This document shows, one piece after another, positions 21,769-33,568 of a DNA stretch of 64,000 bases; position 1 is the first letter of the stretch; each line of letters begins with the position of its first letter. The stretch covers positions 62,001 to 126,000 of the forward strand of contig JARBJD010000006.1 of NCBI GenBank assembly GCA_033064195.1, read 5' to 3'. The stretch is from Blattamonas nauphoetae (lineage: Eukaryota > Preaxostyla > Oxymonadida). Made by a program: the position numbers and the translations under genes. The notes beneath the pieces are model-generated. The model saw only the letters and a list, made by a program, of their open reading frames with translations, ran no database searches and was not told the DNA's origin.

Positions 21769-24519
21769 TCAGTGCAATCTGATCCTCCAACCATTGAACC
21801 CGGTGTTGATTATGAATTGTTTGGCTCGTTGGGTGACCTTATCGTCAGGACCAGACAGATCAGGACAGAGCAGATTCTTCTCGCTCAGATCCTCAAGTCC
21901 TTCCTCGTTCCGTTCCATCATCCTCTTTCGCAGTGTTGTGACGGTCCGGTTCGATGACGATGCATGCTTGTGTGTGTAGAATGAGAATCGCTCGAAACTG
22001 AGCAACTCGGACTCAGGTTTTTCATGACCAAACAAAGAGAGTGGCCAGACTTGATGTTCATTCCGTTCTGCCAAATCACATAGTCTCATTGCTGCAACAT
22101 GAAACCCACATTTTGCGAGTGATCCCGTCAGAATTGGACAGTCCCATTCCACTGTTCCGACTCCCTCCAACAACTCCTTCAGATTAAGAATCGAAGAAAA
22201 AACACTTCGAGACAACGACAGAGGAGCAAGCACAGACGCCAGAAAACGTTGCGACGGTACCAACACCTTCTCAATGAGAGTACATGCTCTGGATTCGTGT
22301 GCCCACAGCTGATAATTGATGTGCACATCATCTAGAGATGGGACACAGTTCAGACAAGCACGCACAACCTTCAGGAAGAATCGACTGGTGTCTTCTGCGA
22401 AGGAGTATGGATTGCTTGTTGGATTGTCGGTTTTTGTCAAAACCAGTGCCAAGTTTGAGACAAAGCCGGCATCAACGAGAGACGATACGATCTCTTAAAT
22501 TTTCGAAGATTGCAGGACAGTTCCGACCATAAATCGCAAAGAATTCAAGATTTGTGTGTTGGTGGTGATGAAACATGTGGGAATCGTCTGAGCAAAACAG
22601 TTCGCAAAATTGCGATTTGAACGAATCCAAATTTGAAGCAGAGGATCTTTCCGAGTACAGATGGCATTCTCGATTGTGTCGAGGAAGAAACAGATGCACG
22701 AGGCAACAGGATGGGGTGGAGAAGGTGTGGTCGAAAGATAGGATGAGAGGGAAGACAGGCCTGACTGTGTCTCTTCCATCGACAGATGCGAGAACAGATT
22801 CATCGTCAGGAACACTGGAACTGCTGCTCTGTCATCTCCGCACACAAGACCAATCGCCTCCCGACGCACTTCATCCCAAACTCCCTCAAAGAATGGAATT
22901 GTGTCTTTGTGGTTGATGTCTGGATTCGAAAGCAAGTCGAAATGACGAACAATCCAATCGTTCGTTCTGACACAGTGAACGAGAGACTGGCGAAGTGGGA
23001 CAAGAACACTATTCACGACTGTTTGTTGAGTGTGTTGAAATGTTTGGATTGTTGAGTGGGTGGAGAGAGGTAATCTCCACTGAGCTATCATGTCCAAATT
23101 CAATTTGATGACTTCCGTGAGGAAGTAGTGAATGTTGTGAATTGTATCATCAGACCAATCAGATTGGAGTGTCTGAAGAGCCGCTGCGAGATGCGTGAAG
23201 AATCCACTGTCGACGACAGACTTCACATTTCCTTTTTTTCTGAAGATGTAAGAAGTCCAGAAAGATCTCCTTTCCTCCCCAAGTTTGGATTGAGAACATG
23301 TCAAAGAGAGAAGCATCAGTGTGGCAACGCTCGTGGCGAACGGAGGGCAGGACGAGAGGGAATCGACAAAAGCTGAACTCAACACGTCCTTTTCCTTTTT
23401 CGATTTCACCAAAATCATGTTGTCGAACGACATCAGGAAGAGAGTGACAGGGACAGCGTCCGCGTCGGAGAGATGAGGCGTCGAAGCGAGGAAGGCACTC
23501 GCCGAGTTTAAAAGCGGGGCCATTTCGAGCGGTGTCATGCTGTTGCGGAGAGGAGTGGACATGAATTGGGGAATAATGGTATCTTCCACCAAACCCTCCT
23601 TCCTCCTCTCTTCCCACACTTCCTGCATCAATCCCGTCAGGAATGCTCCCAATTCGTTCTGTCCTTGTCGCAGGTTGGCACATTGACGCAAAACATGAAT
23701 TATGGCGAGCTTTTGGTAATTTGGCGGTATTTTGTGGTTTTTCATCCGATTTTCGAACAGACGAGTATACCAAAAGCTGTAATTCATTGAGTGTGAGATG
23801 GAAGTTGGAGATTTGAGATGGAGAATGATGAGACGACGGATGGGGACAAGCAGGTGATCGAGGAGTGGTGAGGCGAGTTCCTCGGACGGTGTGGCAACTG
23901 TCGAGTGGGAAGACCATTTCAGCGTATCGATTAGTTGTGCTAGAAAGGCAAAGAGAGCTTCGTGAAGAGGATCTGATGGATGTAGCGAGAAAAGCGATTC
24001 CTCCCCCAATGCGGAGATAAGGGAAGGAATAAAGCCTGCCATCAATGTATTCATAATGCCTTTGCGTGAGGAACCCGAAATATCCTCCCGAAAAACGTCA
24101 AGGACAGCGGCAGAGAGGCGAGTATTGTGGGTGGACAAAAGAATATGCAAGGTCCATGTCTCAAAGCGGGACAGATCGGTAACCCGACCCAAACGGGGAA
24201 ATATGAAGACAGACTCGTCTTGTGAGTCATTGGATTTTGAAATCCTGCGTTGGAGTCTCTTGAGGATTTCGTCGATTCGATCGATGATATGAGGTGCGAT
24301 ATGCGTGTGGTCTCGCGTGTATGTTGCGAGTGTCCTCAAGAAGTGGCGAATATCTTCATCAGATGGACGTGAATCTTCGATATCGATGGCGAGGAAGGGT
24401 GGAAACTCCTGTGTTTCGGGTTCCTCAACTGGTTCCGGCAAGAGTATCTCAATACTGCCAATTGGTTTCAAGTCACATGTTGATGATTGGAGGGGAGTTG
24501 ATATCAATCTAATGTTCAT
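21769..24519 (-). pseudogene. helical-repeat family protein with in-frame TAA (premature stop)
   Basis: From ATG 24519 the frame is open for 674 codons to TAA at 22495-22497. The same frame then continues without a break for 242 codons to TGA at 21769. The sequence after the stop (EIVSSLVDAGFVSNLALVLT) is as protein-like as that before it. The whole is Leu/Ser-rich and helical, with an N-terminal acidic region (LLPEPVEEPETQEFPPF) and no catalytic motif. I found no GT-AG intron of correct phase that removes the stop, so it is a nonsense mutation, a read-through site, or a base error. Neighbours are the 3' end of copy A (convergent) and the hairpin array upstream. Composition resembles the copy A/B proteins, but not closely enough to align by eye. 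Confidence 0.65.
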
Positions 24520-25853
24520 GTGTCTCGAAATAGAGTGTTCACCTTGAGAAAATGAAAGAATACTGAGAGGAGAATGACCACGATCGAAAAATGAAGATCA
24601 TCATGAGAAATGACATAGAAAAAAGAAAAAAGACACAAGTTATAATTGGATGGTTGGATTCATTGAACGATTGAGATCGAATTCTTAAAAAAACACCAAT
24701 AATCCCTGAAACAGATGTTTTCAGGAACATACTTGAGAGATACGACTATAAAGGATACAAAGATGTTAACCAAAACGATGGAGGGTCGAATAGACGGTTC
24801 GAGTGTCAAGGATTGATGATCTCACCCATTGACCGTCAGCTCGACTTAGTTTTCCACGATAACCGAACCGATGGATCTGATGAGATAGGGTCAAGGATGC
24901 CGACTTTTCTGTGGAAGTGATAGAGTCACTTTCACACCCAACTTCTGAGACTCAGAAGTGTTGTTTCGCTGTAATGGTGAAGCTGTTTCACAGTATCTGT
25001 GAAATGTCATGAATGTTCACAATGATTGTGAACTTCAGAATCAGTTCGTCACACGTCGTGTGGCCGAACTGCCTTGAGTTCAACGAGTCGACGACTCACA
25101 GAACTCGAATCCGTTGGTGTCCTTGATCCTTTTTGATTGAGTCAACTACAACATTCTTTTACTTTTTGGAGTCGGATATTTCTCGATTGTCTTGAAATCA
25201 ATCGATCACGCTGAAGATGTCTGGGTGTCTGAGGGGACAAGACAGAAAAAGCGAGAAGTTTGTTCATCGAAGGATCAACACTTGCTCTTTGCTAATTCAT
25301 CCTGGAACTGTTTGAGAAGAAGAAAAATGGAAATGTTGAACAACAAAAACAGTTTCCCCTCTCTCCACTCTCATCTTTCGATGATTCTTTTCGTATCAAA
25401 ACATCTCGCATTGGGGATCCAGAAGAACACAACAGCTGAGAGAACAAACACATCCACGAAGTGATCTCACAATGTCACTCTTTCAATCAGAATGTCGGGT
25501 CTGGTTTCGACACCTTCGAATTCACACTCGTTCTCATTCATCACAACATAACTGTCTATCTCAAGCCATTTGTCCAACGACGACCGCACTCCACTCAATA
25601 TCAACACTATTAAAGCAACCACTTCTCCACTTATTCTCATGAAGCAACTAAACGTGTTGTTCTATCAGAAGGTGGTCGTAGTTTAGTTTGAATTTCACGT
25701 CACAAGTTCACATGTCGCTCAATTCTCCTGTCGTCTAACCCGTCGTATTTTCTCGACAATTAAACAGGCTTGGAAATCTAGATGGGCGATCTACGTTGAT
25801 CCGAACCACATTTTTGATTCTAAAGACTGAAAACACATTTGTTGAGGTTATAA
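24520..25853. other. 1.3-kb gene-free interval holding the hairpin array
   Basis: Between the start of the minus-strand family gene and copy B. Apart from the hairpin array at 24887-25130 I see only short unsupported frames (for example 25192-25464 +). Homology to the region upstream of copy A begins near 25795, which marks the left edge of the duplicated segment. Confidence 0.5.
24887..25130. ncRNA. candidate structured RNA: 15-bp closing stem around six consecutive hairpins
   Basis: Positions 24887-24901 and 25116-25130 pair along all 15 positions, twelve Watson-Crick and three G-U. Within lie six hairpins in series: 24914-24932 (6-7 bp), 24941-24959 (9 bp, 1-nt loop), 24986-25004 (8 bp), 25015-25033 (9 bp, 1-nt loop), 25042-25071 (7 bp plus inner 6 bp) and 25076-25106 (6 bp plus inner 6 bp). 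A further 7-bp hairpin lies at about 25181-25204. The stems are unrelated in sequence, so this is not a tandem repeat. It lies between the start of the minus-strand gene at 24519 and copy B. Strand and function are unknown. The very short loops also allow a reading as DNA palindromes (protein sites or cruciforms). I recognise no RNA family. Confidence 0.4.
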
Positions 25854-28291
25854 TTGATGGACTTGGATCTCTCGAATCTACAGTCGCATTTTCTTCATCG
25901 AAACGATGAATCCACACCGTTTGAACGGGGTGACATTGTTCAACTTGAATGGATTGCACATCCTCAGAACGAGAATCATCCCACTCCGATTTACTACAGT
26001 CCAAGCCTTCTCACAGACACTGTACTGTATAATTTGTCTGGAGTTTCTGGAGATTCTATTTCTACATCGCTGTTGGCTGATGAACTTGAAGATGACCCTG
26101 TGAACGATTTGTTCCAAGTTTGTGTTCGTGAAAATGATTCTTCATCAGAAAATTGTCGTATTGTATGTCTGGACTCTGTTTGGAGCAGTGCTACGATCTG
26201 AATCGTCACCTATGGTAATGCCATTCTGGATGGATGCATGTTATGAGACTCTGGACGGTTTGACCGATCTTCACATCATTTTCACTTTCTTCATGTCGCT
26301 CATTCATCAAAATTGTGTCAATTCTCACAAACACGGATGAATTGTTTGCCTTGTTTTTTGTTGACCTCTTCTCATCTTCTTTGCAGGGATTATTCAGAGA
26401 ATTCGCGCATTTCTGTGTTGTCGACTGTCTTTTACGATTGGATCATGAAGCTGATCCAAACCAAACTCCTAACCGAACCACAACACACTCCGACACCAGA
26501 AGATCTTTACATCGAGTTCATCACCGGGATTCTCGGACACTTCTTTGAGCGGACCAATATCACATGTTCCTCATCGGAAATGAATGACTTGGTCGCCCAG
26601 ATTCTCGATGTATGTCGTCCATTGACACATTCTTCGTTCTTCGCAACGATATGGGAAGAATCATCGTCCTACTCAACGTACCAGGATGTTTGTCAAGTTT
26701 TGCTGCACAATGAGCAAGTTTTCTTACATCAATCAGAGTATACAATCACTGAATACACACAAGATGTCTTCTGGAAACAAAGAGACATTGCCATCGACTA
26801 TATCAAAGCCCATCGCAGTGAATGGCTTTTTTCCGATTTTTTGACTGTCTTGCAACAGTTGTCAAAAGGAAATTCCAACACGGTGTGCTTTCTTTCGCTT
26901 CTGAATCTGTATTTTCGACACAGCATGAGGGTAGTGCTACGCGCAGTCCGCGTAATGACTAGGGGCAGTCCGTTTTTTGTGCTAGGGGCAGTCCGACTTT
27001 GCTAACGGCAGTCCGCCTATTGCTACAGGCAGTCCGTTGAAAATTGCTTTAATGATGGTCAAGATAGAAAAACAAGATGAACTGAACGAAGGAGGGACAT
27101 GTTTGAAAGCGTGTATGAAGATCCAGCCTTTCAGTAGAACCCATCTTGTCGAGTTAGGGGTTGCTTTGTAAATCTGGGGAAAGATCGAAACCAACTGTTG
27201 ATAGTTGATCAAAACGATGGATTGACGCCTCTTTGCTTCACTATTATTTTGTCTCGTCTTTCTCCTTTTTTTGTCAAAAACGGAAAGCAAACGTGCGAGT
27301 GAGATTGACCACAAAAATCGTGATAAAGGCAAGGTCTGTGGACTTTTTGTGAAGAAACTGGATGTTTCCATGTGGATTAGTCCTCAACAGACTGTATTTT
27401 CTTGATTCATTGTCTGAAATGTGCGAATAGAAGAGGAACAAGGAGAAAAGAAATGCATCCAAAAAAGTGAGAGATAATGCACGTCCTCTCTTCCGGTCTG
27501 CGACGTCCAATTCCCTCTTCCTTCTTTTTTCTACTTTCTTTTGAACCTTCTCATTTTTTGTTCCTTTCTTCTCTCCTCCTCCCTCCGCATCTCTCATCAA
27601 CCTCTTTCCTCAGCTGAGCTTGTCCTTCCTTCTCTCTCTTTCTCATCAGTCACATCTCCTCAGATCAATCCTCTCTTCCCGACTCCCCTCCTTCTCCTCC
27701 CATTCATCTGTCTCCAACCCGCTCAGGCGTGAGGTGGGAGTGACAGTGGGTGAAGGACGTATTCAAGCAGATGAGAGACCCGCCGCTGTTCATATCCACA
27801 CAGCCTGTTCCTCAATTCGCCGCGACATGCACACTTCGCTAGGAAGAGCAGAGCAGTGTGGGAGGCTCGTTGTGTTCAGCAGGCGGGAAGAGAGGAGTGA
27901 GGACTCAACAGCGAGTTGGGCTGGCACGACATCATTCCGTTCAGTCGAAGGTGGTTCGGGAGAAAGAGGAGAGGGCCAGTTCCAAGAAAGAGGCAGGTGT
28001 CGTCGATCGAGAGACCGGAGCAGCTGACCGAGACATCAGCGTTCATCTCAGAGCAAGGTGGTTGGGTAGAGATGAAATAGTTGAGTGACGAAATGGCTGT
28101 CAGTGGAAGGAGCGTCCGAAGTTCGATCGATCGGTGAACAACATCAATGAACGAAATCGAACTGCCATTGTTCCCCTCAGAACAGACAATCACAAATGGG
28201 GAACATTCAGGATTTGAGATGATCGTGCTCGACGAGGCGGTCACGTTGGAATTGTGCGGATCCGCAACGACTACGCACTTTCGAATATTGT

Positions 28292-29353
28292 TAGATGTGG
28301 GACACAAAACAATTTGGAGACATAATTCGCTTTTCTACCTAAATAAGAATCAATTTCTGTTGGAGAGTAAATTACAGGTTGTAGGGAGCCTATTACACAT
28401 CCTCACTAAGTATGAACTAAATTGGAGATGGTCCAAATTCTCGATCCTTTTTCCACTTTATGATGGGTCTCTCCATTTTTCAGAACTGATCATTACATCA
28501 CATTACCCAAAAAAATCATCAATACAAACAGTAGTGAAATACAAGTGATATGACCGAAGTCTGAGTGACGTTTCTCCGCCATCTTATTGCAGAGATCTCC
28601 TCCTGTGTCATGGATCATCGTATTAACAACATGAAATCCATGCATCTGCCTAAAAATGTGAAGAGAATGAAAAGTAAGGAATAAAAATGAGAGCAAACCT
28701 GAAAAACACGGGAAATATGCTGGATCTGAACTGATTGGTGGAGTGACCAAACTGTTTGTCTAATTTGTTGAATCAATAAAGTTTGACCGACAAACACTGA
28801 AAAATGAGGAAAAAGAGGAAGAGAATGAGTGATGAAGGAGAGAGACAGATCCATGCAAGAAAAATGAAGCAACAATTGCATTCCATAAAAAGAGCGAATT
28901 GAGCTTTGATTGGTGGAAAGCATACCGGGATTGCACTGCAGTGACCATCAGGTCATTGTCCGTGAGTGCGTTAATCTTTAAGACAGGATCCTTGAATGGG
29001 GATTTTTGAGCGGGCAAGGGGGTATTTTGGATGTTTGATCCCATCCATTATTGGGTTTCTCAATTTTTTCGGACTCTTGTTATTAGGTTTGTGCCATGTC
29101 ATCTGAGACGTGGAAGGTGAGAAGGACTGGGATATGACTTTTTTCGGAGAACGGAGATTTTGTCACATTGATTGTGGGAAGATCAGACGTTGATCCTCCT
29201 TTCTCCACTTCAAGACAATTTTTCCTTTCCGTTGACTTTTGTGGCGTGAACAGACCAGTTCACGAATTATTTTCACAAATATTAGACCTTAATTGTCAAT
29301 AGATCGCTCAAAGAGGGAATTATGTCCCGAAATTGAATTATGTCCCATGTCTA
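28292..29353. mobile_element. TIR element, 1062 bp, TSD TGT, private to copy B, possibly carrying spliced exons
   Basis: Copy A has the empty site near 15208, giving exact borders. TGT is duplicated at 28289-28291 and 29354-29356. Ends are TAGATGTGGGACA and, inverted, TAGACATGGGACA. On the minus strand three exon-like pieces line up with GT-AG signals: a start at 29044 (MGSNIQNTPLPAQKSPF), a middle piece ending HISRVFQ, and a last piece with FHVVNTMIHDTGGDLCNKM. They may be a captured gene fragment of unknown identity. No transposase motif was seen. Confidence 0.75.
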
Positions 29354-31619
29354 TGTGATCAAACTTAAAACACTGAAGTGAATGGTCAATGGTATTAATA
29401 AAAACTTTTTGGTTTGTCTACTTTCGATTTAATTCGAGGGTGACTGACAATCTGTTTCTTCAGAGTGAATTCTGTTTGTGATTTAGATGTTTGAGTGTTG
29501 TCGGAAAGAATTCTCTCTGAAAATGGAGACTTTGATGTTTTCATTAGAGCCTGAAGGTCAATCTACCGAAGGATCGCGACAGGAACCGTTTGTCGAACTT
29601 CACGGAGATCACTTTGGCTGCGCCAAGAATAGCACTTGAAATCACCTAATTCGGTAGAAAAGATGTCATTTGACAGAACCACCGCTGAATAGTGTCTCCA
29701 AAGATTTTATTGCGTTTTCAATTGTATGCATGATTTCGTTGAGAATACTCACAAAGTTTTGTGGAATCGTTGATCGATGTGAGCCATTGGAGAGAGTCAG
29801 TCTCACATCAAATTGGCTCTGATTTTCATCTGATTGGAGATACAGTCGGAGAATTGAAGAAGGAAGCACATTCATGTGACGAATTATGTTCTTCGATTGG
29901 AACTTGATATAGAAAGTGCCTGTTTTTGAATTGATAGCTTGTATGAGTGTATTTTGACAAAGAATGTGGGAGATCAATTGCCACCATTGAATGCATGGTG
30001 ATGAATCTGATGAATTCTTCGATTGTTGACTATCAGTCCATCATTCACACCACGTCACTTTGAGAAGGAAAAAACCACAATTGAGACATACTTTGTGCAA
30101 ACTTTTGTGACTAAGGCCTAGTAGTCTGATTTTTGTCCTGAGATTGTGTGTTTTCGCTGTGGATTAGTGGTCGACAGAGTGACTGTTCATGATCAAAACT
30201 CTAAAATGGGTGAACCAAAGATCAGCGAGGAGGAACGAAATTCAAAAACAAACTAGTGATTATTGATATCATCTTCATCTTCCAGTTGTGAGTTGATTTT
30301 GGAGGGGATTCTCGAGAATGCGTAGTCGTTGCGGATCCGCACAATTCGTGAGTTGTCCAGCCGATGTTCCCATCCATTCGGAATCAATTATCATCGATGA
30401 AACCAAAATCGAGGATTGTGAGAAGACAAATATGTAATTCTTTGTTTCTTCATGGTCATTGGCTTTGTCATTTCTGGTGTGTGAACCAAGAGAATGATCT
30501 TCGCGTAGATACCATGTATGACAGATTCTTGTCATTTGTTCTCGAAGATTCAGTGTGGTAGATGAGACTAGGCACTGTTGCGCTTAATATTTATCGCTGT
30601 TGAAATAGATTAGGCGTGGAAATCTGGGTTGATAATTTGGTTCATTTTCACTTGGTGAAAGCCCCGTTGATTGCAATATAGTTGAAAATGAGATAAGTTC
30701 CGCATGAATGGAGATTGCGACACAGAGTCGCTCAGTGATTCGAATGCGAGTCCACACCATCGTCGAAAGGAGAGTGAGAGCTACAGGCGAACAGAGGTGA
30801 CAGAAACGACAGAAACGACGAGGAAGTGGCAGGAAGGGGTTTGAAAGATGGCAGAGATGTTGAAAAGGCATAAAAACACGATTTCGGCGTCGAGCGGGGA
30901 AGACGTCGGATAGTGGAGGGTGATGAGGAGGAACGTGTGTTTGTCGGACGAGTCCTCGTCAAAAGTGAAATTCAGTGCGTCCAGAAGGAAGGCCAGGGAG
31001 CTTTTTGTATGCAGATCAACACTTGTCAGACTGTCCGGCGCGGCTGACGGCAGACTCGATGTTGTCGGCGCAGATCAAAGTGGTTTTGCACCAAAAGTCA
31101 CTGAGAAGCTCTAAAACAGTCCGTTGAAGGACTCATCGTGGATTGGAGAGGAGCGAAGGCTTGAGAGAGGAGATGCGGAAAATGATGGTGGGAGTGTCGT
31201 GACTGACGGGATGAAGAACAAGGAAGGAGCCTCAGTTGCAGATTGGGAGGATGACAAAGAGAATGAGGGAAATTGAGGCAAATAGGTGGAAGTAGAGAGG
31301 AGAATGAAGTGTTTGGAGTTGATCGAAGCCCTTAACATTTGTTTTTTCCTTTGGTTCAGATGATCTTAGCAGAGAAGACAAAATCAACGGCACGAAACAC
31401 CTTCTGACACTTCAATAGATTCCGAATCGACCAATATTTTCGTATAACTCTCATGTTCAGTCAGATCACACAATGTCCCCCATCTCCCCCCATCGGTTCA
31501 CCTATTTGACTAAATTCACTTCAATTGAACTTAAATATGTCCTATAATGCCTCTATTTGTAGATAAAATGAAAAAACAATGAAAATAGCGCAGAGAACGA
31601 TGGACTGCCTCTAGCAATA

Positions 31620-32042
31620 TGTGGAAAAATTTTTGAAAACTTGGGAGCGTACCCCAGCTCGTAAAAACGAAGTATCTCAAATTTTTTGACAACTTTGAGA
31701 ATGAGGAGTACTCTGACTGCATAAATTTGCATTTTTTGTCGGATAGATCATAGATCACAAAATCAGATGAAAATCCGATCTAGGCTACAAAAATGATTTC
31801 CATTTGGCAAATTCTCTATAATGATCCTTCTTATTCAGAATAAAACCATCAGTCGCTCAATATGATGACTAGAGAGTGAGAAAATGAACAGATGAAAAAA
31901 GTATGTTGTTTGCTCCAGAGAGACAAAATCAAGTCATTAACAACCGAATGATGCTCATCCACAACTATTTGTCCACCAGACGAAAGTTTTTCAAAAGTGG
32001 TACAGGGGCTTGCTCTTACAAGTTTTCAAAAATTTTTCCACA
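31620..32042. mobile_element. 423-bp MITE (copy B)
   Basis: Near-identical to the copies at 17472-18495 (minus its insertion) and 52979-53401. Inverted ends TGTGGAAAAATTTTTGAAAA. TA precedes it at 31618-31619. The right flank is displaced by the 882-bp insertion, which begins one base beyond its end. Confidence 0.8.
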
Positions 32043-32043
32043 T

Positions 32044-32925
32044 GAGTGAATCCCATAAGGCGGAGACCGGGTGTTGCCGGTCTTCCAGCATTCTTTCAGA
32101 CGCTAATTCCTCACAATTTCGCATCAACATGCAATACTTAGAGTGGGAAAAATATGAAAATCAACCACCAAGACACAGAAAATCCGCTTTTTTTTCAGTT
32201 TTTCAACCCATGAATTCGGAAAATCGAGCGATATACTCGTTCATTGTTACACAAATCTCGGTTTTCACCGAGATATACTCCTTCATTTTCCCTAAATCCG
32301 TTTTGCATGTCGAGAAAAATTTACGTCGCCTTCTTTCGTACAAAAATACAATTTTCATTGATTGCCCGAAATAACTAAAAAAATAGTGAAAGAATGTAAT
32401 GCCAACCTCAGAAAGTGAAATGGGTGAAGAAAAGCAAAATTTCAGGTTGATATCGATTGAGCATAGCAATGGTCTAGTTCTCTGTCCTCATCATCTTTTT
32501 GCACCTATCCCTAAGAATAGAACAAACAGAAAAGAGAAAGTGAGGGAGTTTCGAAACGGAATAAGAGAAAATGATTCAATGAAACTCAAAATCATGCAAT
32601 ATGATCGGTCTGTTCAGGGAGATGATCTCCAGACTCCTTGAAGTGAATAAAATGAGAACCAAGAATCCATTTTGGATTTTTAGAGATAATATAACAGTGA
32701 AAAGACGAGAAATACCTGATAATCGACGTTTTAGGGAGAAAAATCGTCATCAAAAATACCACAGTGACGTTGCGAGAGTTCGGTGAGATCATCCTGTGAG
32801 TTCATATTTTTCCCAGCACTGTACATGGTAAAAAGATAAAAAGACGCAAACCAGACTTTCCATAGTGTTCTCAATCCGTCTGCAACACTTGGCCTTTTTT
32901 GGTCTCAAGCTTATGGGATTCTCTC
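32044..32925. mobile_element. TIR element, 882 bp, TSD CAT, private to copy B
   Basis: CAT is duplicated at 32041-32043 and 32926-32928, and copy A shows the uninterrupted sequence. Ends are GAGTGAATCCCATAAG and, inverted, GAGAGAATCCCATAAG. The end sequence is unlike the TAG...CTA group, so this is a second family with a 3-bp TSD. Short frames inside are not convincing as genes. Confidence 0.8.
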
Positions 32926-33282
32926 CATATGTGGACTGTCCCTAGCAAAGTTGGACTGCCCCTAGAACAAAAAAACGGACTGCCCCTAGTCATTACGCAG
33001 ACTGCGCGTAGCAACACCCACAGCATGACCTCACATTTCTGAACAAGCCGTGTTTCTCGTCAGCGATGAAGGAGATCACCGAAAGATGTCAGATCGTTCT
33101 CAACGAACCAGACGTTCTCCCATCCACACTGGTCGCACAGCGTGTACAACAACATTCTTCATCACTCGTGTTCCTCGAAGAGAGCCATCTCTCAACGGCA
33201 CTCCACGACGAGTCCACCCTTCACTCAACCCAGAATCCAACCTCATCGTCACGCGGTACAGCTCGACTAGTTCTGAATTGTA

Positions 33283-33480
33283 TTTTAATTATTCAGAAAT
33301 GAACATAATTGTTCAGAAATGTGTTTTGATTGTTCAGAAATGAACATGATTGTTCAGAAATGACTTTTAATTTTTCAGAAATGAACATGAATTATTCGTA
33401 AATGAACAGTGATTTTTCTGAAATGAACAATGATTATTCGGAAATGAACAGTGATTGTTCAGAAATGAACGGCTCTTTTT
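33283..33480. repeat. left subterminal repeat array of the mariner
   Basis: About nine degenerate copies of a CAGAAATGAACA core, spaced roughly 20-25 bp, lie just inside the left terminal repeat and end before the transposase stop. They probably bind transposase or stiffen the end; that is inference. The mirror array is at 35278-35460. Confidence 0.8.
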
Positions 33481-33568
33481 CGGATTTATTTTTGAGACCA
33501 CTCGTTTTAGAAAAGACTGACAGAACGAAGGGAAACACTCTTGTGTGGTGAATTATTGATGAAGCAGT

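Larger units (their letters stand above)
26929..33019. mobile_element. TIR DNA transposon with 9-bp TSD, copy B
   Basis: Same element, same target and same 9-bp TSD (ACAGCATGA at 26920-26928 and 33020-33028) as 12859-18587, so the pair arose by duplication of an already interrupted gene. The body differs from copy A at only a handful of bases. It lacks the copy A MITEs and instead carries the insertions at 28292-29353 and 32044-32925, along with the shared 423-bp MITE at 31620-32042. Confidence 0.8.

Noticed and set aside
24877-24883. CTGATGA, as in a hammerhead ribozyme core or a C/D box C motif
   Set aside because: The required GAAA and cleavage site do not follow the expected stem, and no matching D box is placed correctly. 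Treated as chance next to the hairpin array.
33283-33480. CRISPR-like array
   Set aside because: The repeats are short, degenerate, AT-rich and mirrored at the other end of a mariner; they are subterminal transposon repeats in a eukaryotic genome.
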